Shown: positions 48,858-57,437 of the stretch, piece after piece
How the letters are laid out: the number at the start of each line of letters is the position of its first letter
Numbering within the stretch: the stretch's first letter is position 1
Source: Tannockella sp964372125
Lineage (GTDB): Bacteria; Bacillota_I; Bacilli_A; Erysipelotrichales; Coprobacillaceae
Direction: 5' to 3'
NCBI GenBank assembly: GCA_964372125.1
Contig: CAYJPL010000004.1
Coordinates: forward strand, 26,396 to 90,395
Length of the DNA stretch: 64,000 nucleotides
Notes under the pieces: model-generated
Databases searched by the model: none
What the model saw: only the letters and a program-made list of their open reading frames with translations
Told to the model about the DNA's origin: nothing
Program-made: the position numbers and the translations under genes

Positions 48858-50715
48858 TATCTATTGTCTCCTTACACAATTGATATAGTGATTCTATATC
48901 AATACCATCATTTATATATATGTCTTGTATACTCCCTTGTATAGAGTACTTGTCTTCAATAGCTTTTGTTAATAATGTAACTTCTATACTATTTTTATGA
49001 TAAAAAGCACTTACATACTGAAATAAACCACCTGCTTCTAAATCAGTTTCATATACAATAATTGGAATATTCTTCGATGCTAAATCAAGCAACATCGATT
49101 CATCCATTGGTTTGATGAATCGAGCATTTACAACAGTACCTGAAATATTTCTTTCTACTACCATTTCTCTTACTTTGTTGACATTTTCGCCATACGTTAT
49201 AATAATTAACTTATTGCCATAATCATATGATAACCATTTCCCATAGACTAAATCACCATTTAGTTCATTAGAATCTTTTTTTGTACTTCCGCGTGGTATT
49301 CTCATAAAGTATGGCTTATCGAAATTATTAAATGCATAATCAATATATTGATTTGCTTCTTGTATATTACTTGGTGCAAAATATACTATGTTTGGTAGTG
49401 GCAAAAAGATAGAAAGATCAAACACACCATGATGCGTTGGTCCATCACTACCAACAATTCCAGCACGATCCACACTAATAAAACATGGCAAATTCATTCT
49501 TGCTATATCGTGATTAATTTGATCGTATGCACGTTGTATGAATGATGAATATACAGATATAAATGTTTTTTTCTTACTAATTGATAGTCCAGCAACAAAT
49601 GTTAATGCATGCTGTTCTGCAATTCCTACATCAAAACATCGATTTGGAAATGCTTCAAATAATCTTTCCATTGCACTACCTGAAATCATTGCTGGAGTAA
49701 CTGCTACTACATCAGTATCATTTTCCATGATAGAATATATTTTATTAGAAACAACATTAGACCAAGGAATCATCGTATTATCACTTTTACTAAGCGGCAG
49801 TCCTGTTTCTATATCAAATGGACCTGGACCATGCCATTTTCCACTAATGTCTTTTTGCGCAAATGAGTAGCCTTTTCCTTTTTGACTAATAACATGTACT
49901 ACTACACTGTCTTTACTCTGTTTTGCAACTTCAAGTGCTTTAATCAGTTCTTTTATATTATGTCCATCAATCGGACCTAAATGACGTATTCCAAAGTCAT
50001 CAAATACTGTTGAAACAGTTAGTGTATCACGCAAGGCATTTTTAATGTTTGAAGTTGATTTGAAGAATGCTTTACGTATTTTTCCCTTTGAAAACGCTCT
50101 TCGATAATCTTGCTTTAAATGGTTATATGTCGAAGAAATACGGACATTTGATAAAAAATGAGAAGCATCTCCAATAACCTTACCAATTGACATCTGATTA
50201 TCATTTAAGATTAAAATCACTTTATTTGGAAGTGAGGATAAATGATTTAGAGCTTCAAGCGAGGCTCCTCCTAGCATTGCACCATCACCAACCACAGGAA
50301 TAACATCATAGTTTTCATTATTTAAATCTCTTGCAACTGCCATCGCAACTCCTGCACTCAATGCAGTCGATGAGTGCCCTGCCTCCCAAACATCATGTAC
50401 TGATTCGTTTTGTTTTTGAAAACCAGAGAGTCCATTTGTTTGTCGTAATGTTGAAAAATCCTTTGCTCTTCCAGTTAATATTTTATGAACATAACATTGA
50501 TGTCCTACATCAAAAAATATCTTATCTGTTGGTGAGTCAAAGACATAATGAAGTGCAATTGTTAATTCTACAATTCCAAGATTACTAGATAAGTGTCCAC
50601 CTGTTTTCGAGACATTTTTTATAATAAACTCTCGAATTGTAGTTGCTAAACTATTTAGTTGTTGTTGATCTAATTCCTTTAAAAATGAAGGATTAATAAT
50701 TTCTTCTAGTTTCAC
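48841..50715 (-). CDS. dxs: 1-deoxy-D-xylulose-5-phosphate synthase
   Basis: First enzyme of the MEP isoprenoid pathway, thiamine diphosphate-dependent. The 624-residue protein has FDVGHQCYVHKILTGR, the cofactor motif GDGAMLGGASLEALN, and SDGPTHHGVFD. It starts with GTG directly after the ispA stop (TAA-GTG), the ispA tail providing a weak ribosome site. Next to ispA as in Bacillus and E. coli. Confidence 0.96.
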   Translation of the reverse strand: MKLEEIINPSFLKELDQQQLNSLATTIREFIIKNVSKTGGHLSSNLGIVELTIALHYVFDSPTDKIFFDVGHQCYVHKILTGRAKDFSTLRQTNGLSGFQKQNESVHDVWEAGHSSTALSAGVAMAVARDLNNENYDVIPVVGDGAMLGGASLEALNHLSSLPNKVILILNDNQMSIGKVIGDASHFLSNVRISSTYNHLKQDYRRAFSKGKIRKAFFKSTSNIKNALRDTLTVSTVFDDFGIRHLGPIDGHNIKELIKALEVAKQSKDSVVVHVISQKGKGYSFAQKDISGKWHGPGPFDIETGLPLSKSDNTMIPWSNVVSNKIYSIMENDTDVVAVTPAMISGSAMERLFEAFPNRCFDVGIAEQHALTFVAGLSISKKKTFISVYSSFIQRAYDQINHDIARMNLPCFISVDRAGIVGSDGPTHHGVFDLSIFLPLPNIVYFAPSNIQEANQYIDYAFNNFDKPYFMRIPRGSTKKDSNELNGDLVYGKWLSYDYGNKLIIITYGENVNKVREMVVERNISGTVVNARFIKPMDESMLLDLASKNIPIIVYETDLEAGGLFQYVSAFYHKNSIEVTLLTKAIEDKYSIQGSIQDIYINDGIDIESLYQLCKETIDNERKN

Positions 50716-51564
50716 TTATTTCACTCTTTTCTCTATCGAATTAATTAAATCTAATACTATGATATGATTAATATCTAGAGATTTAACTAATTCTTTTATT
50801 TTATTAAAGTAATCATTTACTAATTCTTGAGCATCATGAATTGATAATAACGTTACATACGTAGATTTTTGGTTTTTAATATCACTACTAGCTGGCTTTC
50901 CTAGAATTTCACTAGTACTTGTAACATCTAAAATATCATCTTGTATTTGAAACGCTAGACCTAAGTATAAACCAATCTCTTTCCATCTATCTATATCTTT
51001 TTTTGATACAATATTACTTGCAAGCATAAAACAAGAACTAATAAGTGCACCTGTTTTATGATTATGTATTTTTCTTAATATATCGATTGATGCTTTTTTA
51101 TTTTCATACTCCATATCAAGTATTTGACCATATATCATGCCATTTATGCCACTTGAACCAAAAAGCAATGTAAGACATTCAAGTTTCAATGTATCATTAA
51201 TATCACTGTTTAAAATAACATTCATTGCTTCATTTAATAAACCATCACCTGCAAGAATTGCTGTTGCTTCATCAAACTCACAATGACATGTAGGTCTTCC
51301 ACGACGCATATTGTCATCATCCATCCCTGGTAAATCATCATGTATTAATGAATATGTATGTACCATTTCTATTGCACAAGCAATATCAAGGTATTCCATA
51401 TAATCAATATTATAACTTTCTAGTACAATGCAAAAAAGTAATGGTCGGATACGTTTCCCACCAGCAAATGTGCTGTACTTCATAGCTTCTAGTACATTAC
51501 TTGGAGTATTTTTGTCTAGTAAATATTCTAAACGTTTATCGATATGTTTTACAATATCATTCAT
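50716..51564 (-). CDS. ispA: Short-chain polyprenyl (farnesyl) diphosphate synthase
   Basis: Chain-elongating prenyltransferase, 282 residues. The first aspartate-rich motif is IHDDLPGMDDDNMRRGRPT, with the two-residue insertion usual in bacterial FPP/GPP-type enzymes, and the second is FQIQDDILD. Clustered with dxs and xseB. Product length (C15 or C20) is inferred. Confidence 0.94.
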   Translation of the reverse strand: MNDIVKHIDKRLEYLLDKNTPSNVLEAMKYSTFAGGKRIRPLLFCIVLESYNIDYMEYLDIACAIEMVHTYSLIHDDLPGMDDDNMRRGRPTCHCEFDEATAILAGDGLLNEAMNVILNSDINDTLKLECLTLLFGSSGINGMIYGQILDMEYENKKASIDILRKIHNHKTGALISSCFMLASNIVSKKDIDRWKEIGLYLGLAFQIQDDILDVTSTSEILGKPASSDIKNQKSTYVTLLSIHDAQELVNDYFNKIKELVKSLDINHIIVLDLINSIEKRVK

Positions 51565-51566
51565 AG

Positions 51567-51782
51567 TTATTCCTCCGCAATAAATTCTTCTACTTTACCA
51601 CCTACAACTATCTTTGCAACTTTTGCTTCAATATTTTCTAATTTTTTATTACAAAATGATGTCAGTTCAATTCCTTCTTGAAATAAATTCAAACTATCAT
51701 CAATAGGTGTATTTTCGTTTTCAAGAGCCTTAACGATTTCTTCAATTCTTGCAATCGCTTGTTCAAATGTTAAATTTTCCAT
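51567..51782 (-). CDS. xseB: Exodeoxyribonuclease VII small subunit
   Basis: A 71-residue helical protein with the family core FEQAIARIEEIVKALENENT, PIDDSLNLFQEGIEL. Two bases before ispA and nine bases after xseA. Confidence 0.95.
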   Translation of the reverse strand: MENLTFEQAIARIEEIVKALENENTPIDDSLNLFQEGIELTSFCNKKLENIEAKVAKIVVGGKVEEFIAEE

Positions 51783-51791
51783 GTTTTTCTC

Positions 51792-53108
51792 CTATTTAAT
51801 AACCGCCTCAATACTTCCATCCTTAAATTCAATAGATATTTCATCATTTGTTTTTAGCATTACTTTTTTAACAATTGGGTGATTATCTTTCTTTACAATA
51901 GTATATCCTCGGTTTAATACTTGCAAAGGGCTAAGTGCATCAAGCTTTGCTACTTGTAAAACAAAGTTTTGTTTTTTTAATGTTACATGTTTTAAAACAC
52001 TATTATCTAATTTTGCTTTAAGTACTGATAGTGCATTTTTATGATCATTTATAAAATGTATTTTTTGATTTTGAATATTTATATTTAATGCCTGAAATTC
52101 ATCTTTTTTATATTGAATATTTTTTGTGATATGTTTTTCTAATTCTTGAATTTTTGAATCAATGTATACTTTTTTACCTTCAAATAACTTTTGAGGATTT
52201 TCAAACAGATAAAATGTTTGTAATTGTTTTACGTTAGACTTACATAATTTAAGTTTAGATGTAAAAACACTTTGTAGTTGTTGTTGTTTATATAATATGT
52301 TTTGTTTTAATTCAACAATATCAGGTGTCGCAAGTAAAGCTGCACCAGTTGGTGTGGGAGCTCGCATATCACTTACAAAATCTGCTATCGTAAAGTCTAC
52401 TTCATGTCCAACGCCACTAATAATTGGCGTATTACAACTGTATATAGTACGGGCGAGTGATTCTTCGTTAAAGTTCCATAAATCTTCAATAGAACCTCCG
52501 CCACGTCCTAGAATAATTGTTGAAAAATTAAGCGTATCTACATACTTTAAAGTTTTTTCTATTTCTAAATATGCACCCTTTCCTTGTACTGGTATTGGAA
52601 ATATATACACTCTAACAACTGGAAAACGGTGTTTTATTGTTTTTAATATATCCATCAACGCTGCACTTGGATTTGCAGTAAGAACTGCTATCTTTTGTGG
52701 AAATTTCGGTATTTTCTTTTTGTGTACTTCATCAAATAAACCTTCTTTGTGCAGTTCTTGTTTGCGTTTTTCAAATTGTAAAAAAAGACTTCCAATTCCA
52801 TCTTGCTCAATAGTATTTACATACAATTGATAAGTACCTGCAACTTCATACACTGATAAGCTTGCACCAATCAATACTTTGGCACCATCTTTTATATCAA
52901 AATCAATCAACTTTGCTTTCGAAGAAAACATTACTGCATTAATTCTTGAGTTTGAATCTTTCAATGTAAAATATAAGTGCCCTGAACTATGTCGTTTGAA
53001 ATTAGAAATCTCACCTTTAATATATATTTTTTGTAACTGCATATCTTGATCAATCTTTGTTTTTAAATACTTGTTTAATCCACTTACAGAAACATATTTT
53101 TTTTCCAT
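51792..53108 (-). CDS. xseA: Exodeoxyribonuclease VII large subunit
   Basis: Single-strand nuclease subunit, 438 residues. N-terminal OB fold (IYIKGEISNFKRHSSGHLYFTLKD), then the catalytic domain with NPSAALMDIL, ILGRGGGSIEDLWNFNEE and ISGVGHEVDFTIADFVSDMRAPTPT in short runs, and a coiled coil before the end. Its ATG overlaps the nusB stop (TAATG). folD, present between nusB and xseA in Bacillus, is missing. Confidence 0.95.
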   Translation of the reverse strand: MEKKYVSVSGLNKYLKTKIDQDMQLQKIYIKGEISNFKRHSSGHLYFTLKDSNSRINAVMFSSKAKLIDFDIKDGAKVLIGASLSVYEVAGTYQLYVNTIEQDGIGSLFLQFEKRKQELHKEGLFDEVHKKKIPKFPQKIAVLTANPSAALMDILKTIKHRFPVVRVYIFPIPVQGKGAYLEIEKTLKYVDTLNFSTIILGRGGGSIEDLWNFNEESLARTIYSCNTPIISGVGHEVDFTIADFVSDMRAPTPTGAALLATPDIVELKQNILYKQQQLQSVFTSKLKLCKSNVKQLQTFYLFENPQKLFEGKKVYIDSKIQELEKHITKNIQYKKDEFQALNINIQNQKIHFINDHKNALSVLKAKLDNSVLKHVTLKKQNFVLQVAKLDALSPLQVLNRGYTIVKKDNHPIVKKVMLKTNDEISIEFKDGSIEAVIK

Positions 53109-53527
53109 TATATTTTATTTAATACACCATTTATGAATTTATAAGATTGATCATCACAAAATTTCTTCGATAATTCAACAGATTCGTTGATTACAACTGT
53201 TTTATCGTTTTCTAATACTTGTAATTCAAAACATCCATTCAATAATATTGCTTGTTCCATTTTTGATAAACGGTCCATTTTCCATCCTTGCTTAAGGTTT
53301 TTCCCTACTGTAGCATATAACACATCATAGTTTTCTCTAATTTTAGAAAACGTATCTAAGCAATATACTATTTCTTCTTCTTTGCTATCTTTGAATTTTG
53401 GATCATTTATTGCTTCATCATGTTCTAAAAAAGAACGTGCTTCATCTTGATCAATTTGTGTTAATATATATTGATATAACATTACTACAATTTTTTCTCT
53501 AGTTATTTTTTTTCTTATTTTTTTCAT
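53108..53527 (-). CDS. nusB: Transcription antitermination factor NusB
   Basis: A 139-residue all-helical protein that binds boxA RNA in rRNA leaders. The C-terminal signature TVVINESVELSKKFCDDQSY, then KFINGVLNKI, is clear. The N-terminus is normal for the family, with a basic start (MKKIRKKITREK). Confidence 0.93.
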   Translation of the reverse strand: MKKIRKKITREKIVVMLYQYILTQIDQDEARSFLEHDEAINDPKFKDSKEEEIVYCLDTFSKIRENYDVLYATVGKNLKQGWKMDRLSKMEQAILLNGCFELQVLENDKTVVINESVELSKKFCDDQSYKFINGVLNKI

Positions 53528-53620
53528 ACATTTCTACCTTCCAAACATCTATCATGATTTTACCACAAACCTTGTTATTTGGAAATAAAAACCTACCATC
53601 TAATATGATTATCTCCAAAA

Positions 53621-53644
53621 CAAAAGGTATATTAAAAATATACC
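53621..53644 (-). terminator. Terminator of asp23
   Basis: On the minus strand GGTATAT-TTTTA-ATATACC followed by TTTTG; it separates asp23 from nusB. Confidence 0.7.
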
Positions 53645-53650
53645 TAGTAT

Positions 53651-53989
53651 TTAAAAATTAATTGCTGCAATAGTAACATTAACTTTACAAAAAGTTACCC
53701 CTGTCATTTCCTTAACAGCATTGCTTATTTTACTTTGTACCAAATTTGTAACCTTTGTAATATTTTTACCATAGTTTACATTTATATCTAGTATTATACT
53801 AACTTGATTATCTTTATTGATTTGTACTTGCACTGCAGATTTCAATGGTAGAGTCATTGCTTTTTGATTTCCAAAAGAAATTTCTTCAATACGTTCTAAC
53901 TCAGCTATCGCAATACCTTCAAATACCTGAATGCCGATACTTGCCCCACCATAACTTGTTTTGTTTAAATTTAAATATTCTTGGTTCAT
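53651..53989 (-). CDS. Asp23/Gls24 family envelope stress protein (YqhY-like)
   Basis: A 112-residue soluble protein of the Asp23 family (YGGASIGIQVFEGIAIAELER; DINVNYGKNITKV; VTFCKVNVTIAAI). In Bacillus yqhY sits between accC and nusB and affects acetyl-CoA carboxylase; accB and accC are not here. It has its own transcription unit. Confidence 0.9.
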   Translation of the reverse strand: MNQEYLNLNKTSYGGASIGIQVFEGIAIAELERIEEISFGNQKAMTLPLKSAVQVQINKDNQVSIILDINVNYGKNITKVTNLVQSKISNAVKEMTGVTFCKVNVTIAAINF

Positions 53990-54103
53990 AATAATTACTC
54001 CTTTATATACTTACATTGTATAATAAACTATATGTATATTTCAAGCTAAGTCTAACAAAGTTTATATATATACCTACATTCTATGTATTATTTTTTGAAC
54101 GTA

Positions 54104-54136
54104 TAAAAAACAAGTATATTTATATACTTGTTTTTG
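54104..54136 (-). terminator. Terminator of efp
   Basis: On the minus strand AAACAAGTATA-TAA-ATATACTTGTTTTTT. Confidence 0.85.
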
Positions 54137-54144
54137 CATGTTGA

Positions 54145-54702
54145 CTATGCACGTCCTTGGTATTTACCATCTGTTGTATTTACAACTACGATTTCACCTT
54201 CACTAATAAATAAAGGTACTTTGATTTGGTATCCAGTTTCAATAGTTGCATATTTAGTAGCACCTGTTGCTGTATCACCTTTTACTGCTGGTTCCGTTTC
54301 AATGATTTTAAATGGAACATTAATCGGTAATGATAACCCTAAAACTTCTCCTTCAAAACAAGTGATTTCAACATCATCACTTTCTTTCATAAAGTTCATT
54401 TCCCATTTCAATCCGCTTTCATCGATTTCAATTTGCTCATATGTTTCATTATCCATAAATACTAATGCAGTACCTGAGTTATACAAATATTGCATTTTTC
54501 TTTTTTCGATATGCGCTTTTGCAACTCTATCGTTTGCACCATATGTTACTTCAGTAGTTGATCCACTTCTCATGTTTCTCATTTTTACTTTAATATTTGC
54601 TGCTGCACGTGCAGTCTTATTGTGTGATGCTTCTAATACAATAAATAAATTCCCTTCGTATTGGAATGTCATCCCTGGTCTTAAATCACCAACATTAATC
54701 AT
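54145..54702 (-). CDS. efp: Elongation factor P with arginine at the tip position
   Basis: Relieves ribosome stalling at polyproline. The 185-residue, three-domain protein is complete. The tip loop reads HNKTARAAANI (27-37), so residue 32 is Arg where Bacillus EF-P has the modified lysine (KPGK) at K32. Lys29 remains. The enzymes for 5-aminopentanol addition could not act at Arg32. AAGGAG lies before the start, and an extended -10 (TGG-TATAAT, minus strand) lies upstream at 54742-54734. Confidence 0.95.
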   Translation of the reverse strand: MINVGDLRPGMTFQYEGNLFIVLEASHNKTARAAANIKVKMRNMRSGSTTEVTYGANDRVAKAHIEKRKMQYLYNSGTALVFMDNETYEQIEIDESGLKWEMNFMKESDDVEITCFEGEVLGLSLPINVPFKIIETEPAVKGDTATGATKYATIETGYQIKVPLFISEGEIVVVNTTDGKYQGRA

Positions 54703-54786
54703 ATAAATTCTCCTTATATCTTTTTCTCGTTAAATTATACCAAATGCAGCTTTAAAAGTGAATACTTTTTTATCAAAGACAATTTA

Positions 54787-55149
54787 CTATAAATATTCAA
54801 ACTTCGTTAGAATTACCTCGTCGATGTCTATTTGACAAACAAATTCAGTTTGTATGTTTGGATTTGCAACTCTAGTATATATTTCATAGTAACTCCCAAA
54901 GTCATCAACTGTAAAATACACTGTAGTATCATCAATTGTTATTTCGTTACTAAGCAATATATCATTTTGAATCGAATATCGATAATGACTTATAATTGAT
55001 AGTTCCAATAGTCTTGCTTCATCAATATTTTCAATTTGTTTTACAATATTTGCTTGTTCAATCGTTATTGTTGTTAGATAAAGAATATTTGACAGTAGCA
55101 CAGTAAAAAGTACTAATGTTATTTGTAGAACGTTACCACGATTATTCAT
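54787..55149 (-). CDS. comGG: ComGG-like minor pseudopilin
   Basis: A 120-residue protein with a single N-terminal hydrophobic segment (NVLQITLVLFTVLLSNILYL) and no prepilin peptidase motif. It is identified mainly by its place as the seventh gene of the comG operon. The ATG at 55149 lies in an ATGAATAA overlap with comGF; the longer frame from 55200 has no site. Confidence 0.65.
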   Translation of the reverse strand: MNNRGNVLQITLVLFTVLLSNILYLTTITIEQANIVKQIENIDEARLLELSIISHYRYSIQNDILLSNEITIDDTTVYFTVDDFGSYYEIYTRVANPNIQTEFVCQIDIDEVILTKFEYL

Positions 55150-55576
55150 TTGTAGTCTCAATAGCTGTCGCAATCCAAAATACATAATCATTCTCCTCAT
55201 AAGTCAAATTCATATAAACCTTTTGGTTTACTATATCAAAAGATAAATTGGAAACTGAGTCTAAAAAAATAACGTATCCTGGTTTTTTTATTATTCGATT
55301 ATTATCTAATTGAATAGTAAATGTCTTATTGTCCTCATCTGTATATTCAAGAATTGTAGAAGCTTTTATATCATGAGATGTATATAAAGTATTTGTTAAT
55401 TGTGAAGCTGCAATATGTGGCTCACTTGATACCATGTGATGTTTAGGCGATAATAGAACCACATGCAAAATACTTGTAAGTGACATCGTTATTATAATAA
55501 CAATAAACAGACTAAACAGTACCTCAATCATTGTAAAACCATGGTTATTATTACATCTATAGATTCTTGATACCAT
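55142..55576 (-). CDS. comGF: ComGF-like pseudopilin
   Basis: A 144-residue protein with a prepilin signal HGFTMIEVLFSLFIVIIIT (cleavage G/F with glutamate at +5). It overlaps comGE by 49 bases and comGG by eight. Minor component of the DNA-uptake pseudopilus. The C-terminal part fits the ComGF family (pattern YVFWIATAIE). Confidence 0.8.
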   Translation of the reverse strand: MVSRIYRCNNNHGFTMIEVLFSLFIVIIITMSLTSILHVVLLSPKHHMVSSEPHIAASQLTNTLYTSHDIKASTILEYTDEDNKTFTIQLDNNRIIKKPGYVIFLDSVSNLSFDIVNQKVYMNLTYEENDYVFWIATAIETTNE

Positions 55577-55749
55577 TGTGAATTTTCCTTTTTTTCTCTT
55601 TCGATATTATACTCTTGGTATATTGTTTGTTGATGATTATAACTAAAAAGTATTATTGAATAAAGCGAAATTATAATACTTGATGTAATAAAATATATAA
55701 AGAATGCAAATAGACTATCAATAAGTAAACTTCCTTTATTATCGAACAT
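55528..55749 (-). CDS. comGE: ComGE-like pseudopilin
   Basis: A 73-residue protein with KGSLLIDSLFAFFIYFIT, a degenerate prepilin-like start and one transmembrane helix. Very short for a pilin. It ends with TGA inside comGF. Assigned by position between comGD and comGF. Confidence 0.65.
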   Translation of the reverse strand: MFDNKGSLLIDSLFAFFIYFITSSIIISLYSIILFSYNHQQTIYQEYNIEREKKENSQWYQESIDVIITMVLQ

Positions 55750-56143
55750 ATATTTTCCCGCTTTCTAATTGTAATACAAAATTTATACACTCACTATCTT
55801 TGCATAAAAGAACCGTTTTAGCCATATTTATATTTCCGTTTTTTGTAAAGTGAATATTATAGTCTTCACTAAATTCGTAACCCTGAAGGATATACTCCAC
55901 ATCATGATCTAAAATAACAATTTTATTGTCCTTAAGTACTATTTCAACTTTATCACGATTGGTAATCGCAAGATACTTTGCAGTATCAACAGCGTACTTT
56001 GTAGTTGCAACGACATAGTCATAATTGTTTGTTTCAGTTATCATCATTGGGAAAGTAAGCAACATAATGCTAATTATAGTTGCTACTACAAACAGCATTT
56101 CAACAAGCGTAAAACCAGAATTACTCACTGTATGCTTGTCCAT
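55739..56143 (-). CDS. comGD: ComGD-like pseudopilin
   Basis: A 134-residue pseudopilin with signal SGFTLVEMLFVVATIISIM. The ATG at 56143 is inside the end of comGC (23-base overlap); no clear ribosome site, suggesting coupled translation. An in-frame start at 56167 would add eight residues. Confidence 0.8.
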   Translation of the reverse strand: MDKHTVSNSGFTLVEMLFVVATIISIMLLTFPMMITETNNYDYVVATTKYAVDTAKYLAITNRDKVEIVLKDNKIVILDHDVEYILQGYEFSEDYNIHFTKNGNINMAKTVLLCKDSECINFVLQLESGKIYVR

Positions 56144-56429
56144 CTTGAATATAGATTGCACTACCACTTGGACAAGTTGCCTGATTTTCTTTTAAGTATG
56201 GATGTGTTCCAGATGTTAAATCGCTAATACTTGTTGGCAGTATACCCGTTTCAATTTGATAAAGTATTATTTGAGCATTAACTACTTCTACTTGTGCTAA
56301 ACAGCTTTTTTCTTTAACGATGTTATTTTTATTAGTAACATTCGGGATTACAAGTAACAAAATAATCAATATAACACTAATACAAAAAATAATTTCAATC
56401 ATTGTAAAACCTTTATTATTATGTTTCAT
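56121..56429 (-). CDS. comGC: Major competence pseudopilin ComGC
   Basis: A 102-residue prepilin: KGFTMIEIIFCISVILIILLL in two runs forms the cleavage site and transmembrane helix. Two cysteines in the mature part (KSCLAQ and ATCPSG) could form the intramolecular disulfide known from Bacillus ComGC. GAGGG precedes the start. Confidence 0.92.
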   Translation of the reverse strand: MKHNNKGFTMIEIIFCISVILIILLLVIPNVTNKNNIVKEKSCLAQVEVVNAQIILYQIETGILPTSISDLTSGTHPYLKENQATCPSGSAIYIQDGQAYSE

Positions 56430-56438
56430 AATTCCCTC

Positions 56439-57437
56439 CTACATTATATTTACAATATCCATCAATGGAATAATAATCGATAAATAGACAGTAATCACAA
56501 ATGTTCCTATAAATAAATACGTTATTGGCAAAACAATAGAAATAATTCTATCTACAAACTGTTGAACAATATCAATCGTTAATGAGATGTAGTCATCCAA
56601 ATTTTTATTATTTTTTTCTTGTTTAGATAATATTATTAAAAACGCAATAATACTTTCTTCAAAGTAAGGTATACTTTCATACGATGCTTCAAGAGACATT
56701 CCTTGACTTATACTACAATACAGTTGATATACAAGTGATTGTATAGGCTGATTCTTAGTGTTTTCTAACATAAAATGAATTGCAGCATTAAAGTCATATC
56801 CACTTTTTAATAACTCATTGTAAAGAAGCGCAAAGGAAAGTGAATAATATTTTTTTAAGATTGCTCCTATTCCTTTTATATTGATGAATTTATGTATTAA
56901 TTGATGATTTCCTGATTTTATAGAATATAATAAAATCAAAATACACACAATACTGCTAACCAAAACAAATAACATCAAAAATGGAATAATTGTAAAGCTT
57001 TTAAAGATAATTATTTGCATCATTGATGGTGATGTAGAAAACTGCTCTAGTAATGTATTTACTTGTGGCATTAAAAAGATTCCGATAAAAAATAAGAATA
57101 AAATCAAAAATAGTATAAGACATGCTGGATATCTTAGTTTTTTTAAGAGTTGTTGTTTAAGAGCATTTTGTTTAGTACATATTTCAAGTGCTTTTTTTAT
57201 TGCATATGAGCTTTTATTTGTCATTTCGAAAAACTGGAAATACTTAATAAATTCTTTAGCATAGTTTTGCTTACATATTGCACTTGACAGGCTATTTCCT
57301 TGTTGTAACATAGATTGAATATTTAATAATCTCTTTTTATCACCTAGAAGAGATGTTAACTCTATTACATCATCAATATCGTAGTCGCTTTCTAACAAAG
57401 AAGCTAATATCTCTAGTTCTTTTAACTCTTTATTCAT
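56439..57437 (-). CDS. comGB: ComGB, type II secretion F-domain membrane protein
   Basis: A 332-residue polytopic protein with two GspF-type domains and three hydrophobic regions (LILFLILFLFFIGIFLM; IIPFLMLFVLVSSIVCILIL; the C-terminal LPITYLFIGTFVITVYLSII). Forms the inner-membrane platform. It overlaps comGA by eight bases (ATGAATAA). Confidence 0.88.
   Translation of the reverse strand: MNKELKELEILASLLESDYDIDDVIELTSLLGDKKRLLNIQSMLQQGNSLSSAICKQNYAKEFIKYFQFFEMTNKSSYAIKKALEICTKQNALKQQLLKKLRYPACLILFLILFLFFIGIFLMPQVNTLLEQFSTSPSMMQIIIFKSFTIIPFLMLFVLVSSIVCILILLYSIKSGNHQLIHKFINIKGIGAILKKYYSLSFALLYNELLKSGYDFNAAIHFMLENTKNQPIQSLVYQLYCSISQGMSLEASYESIPYFEESIIAFLIILSKQEKNNKNLDDYISLTIDIVQQFVDRIISIVLPITYLFIGTFVITVYLSIIIPLMDIVNIM

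Noticed and set aside
52297..52830. 177-residue plus-strand frame
   Set aside because: Antisense to xseA, which has full family motifs.
54128..54706. 192-residue plus-strand open frame over efp
   Set aside because: Covers efp exactly on the opposite strand; EF-P is unmistakable, and this frame starts in its terminator.
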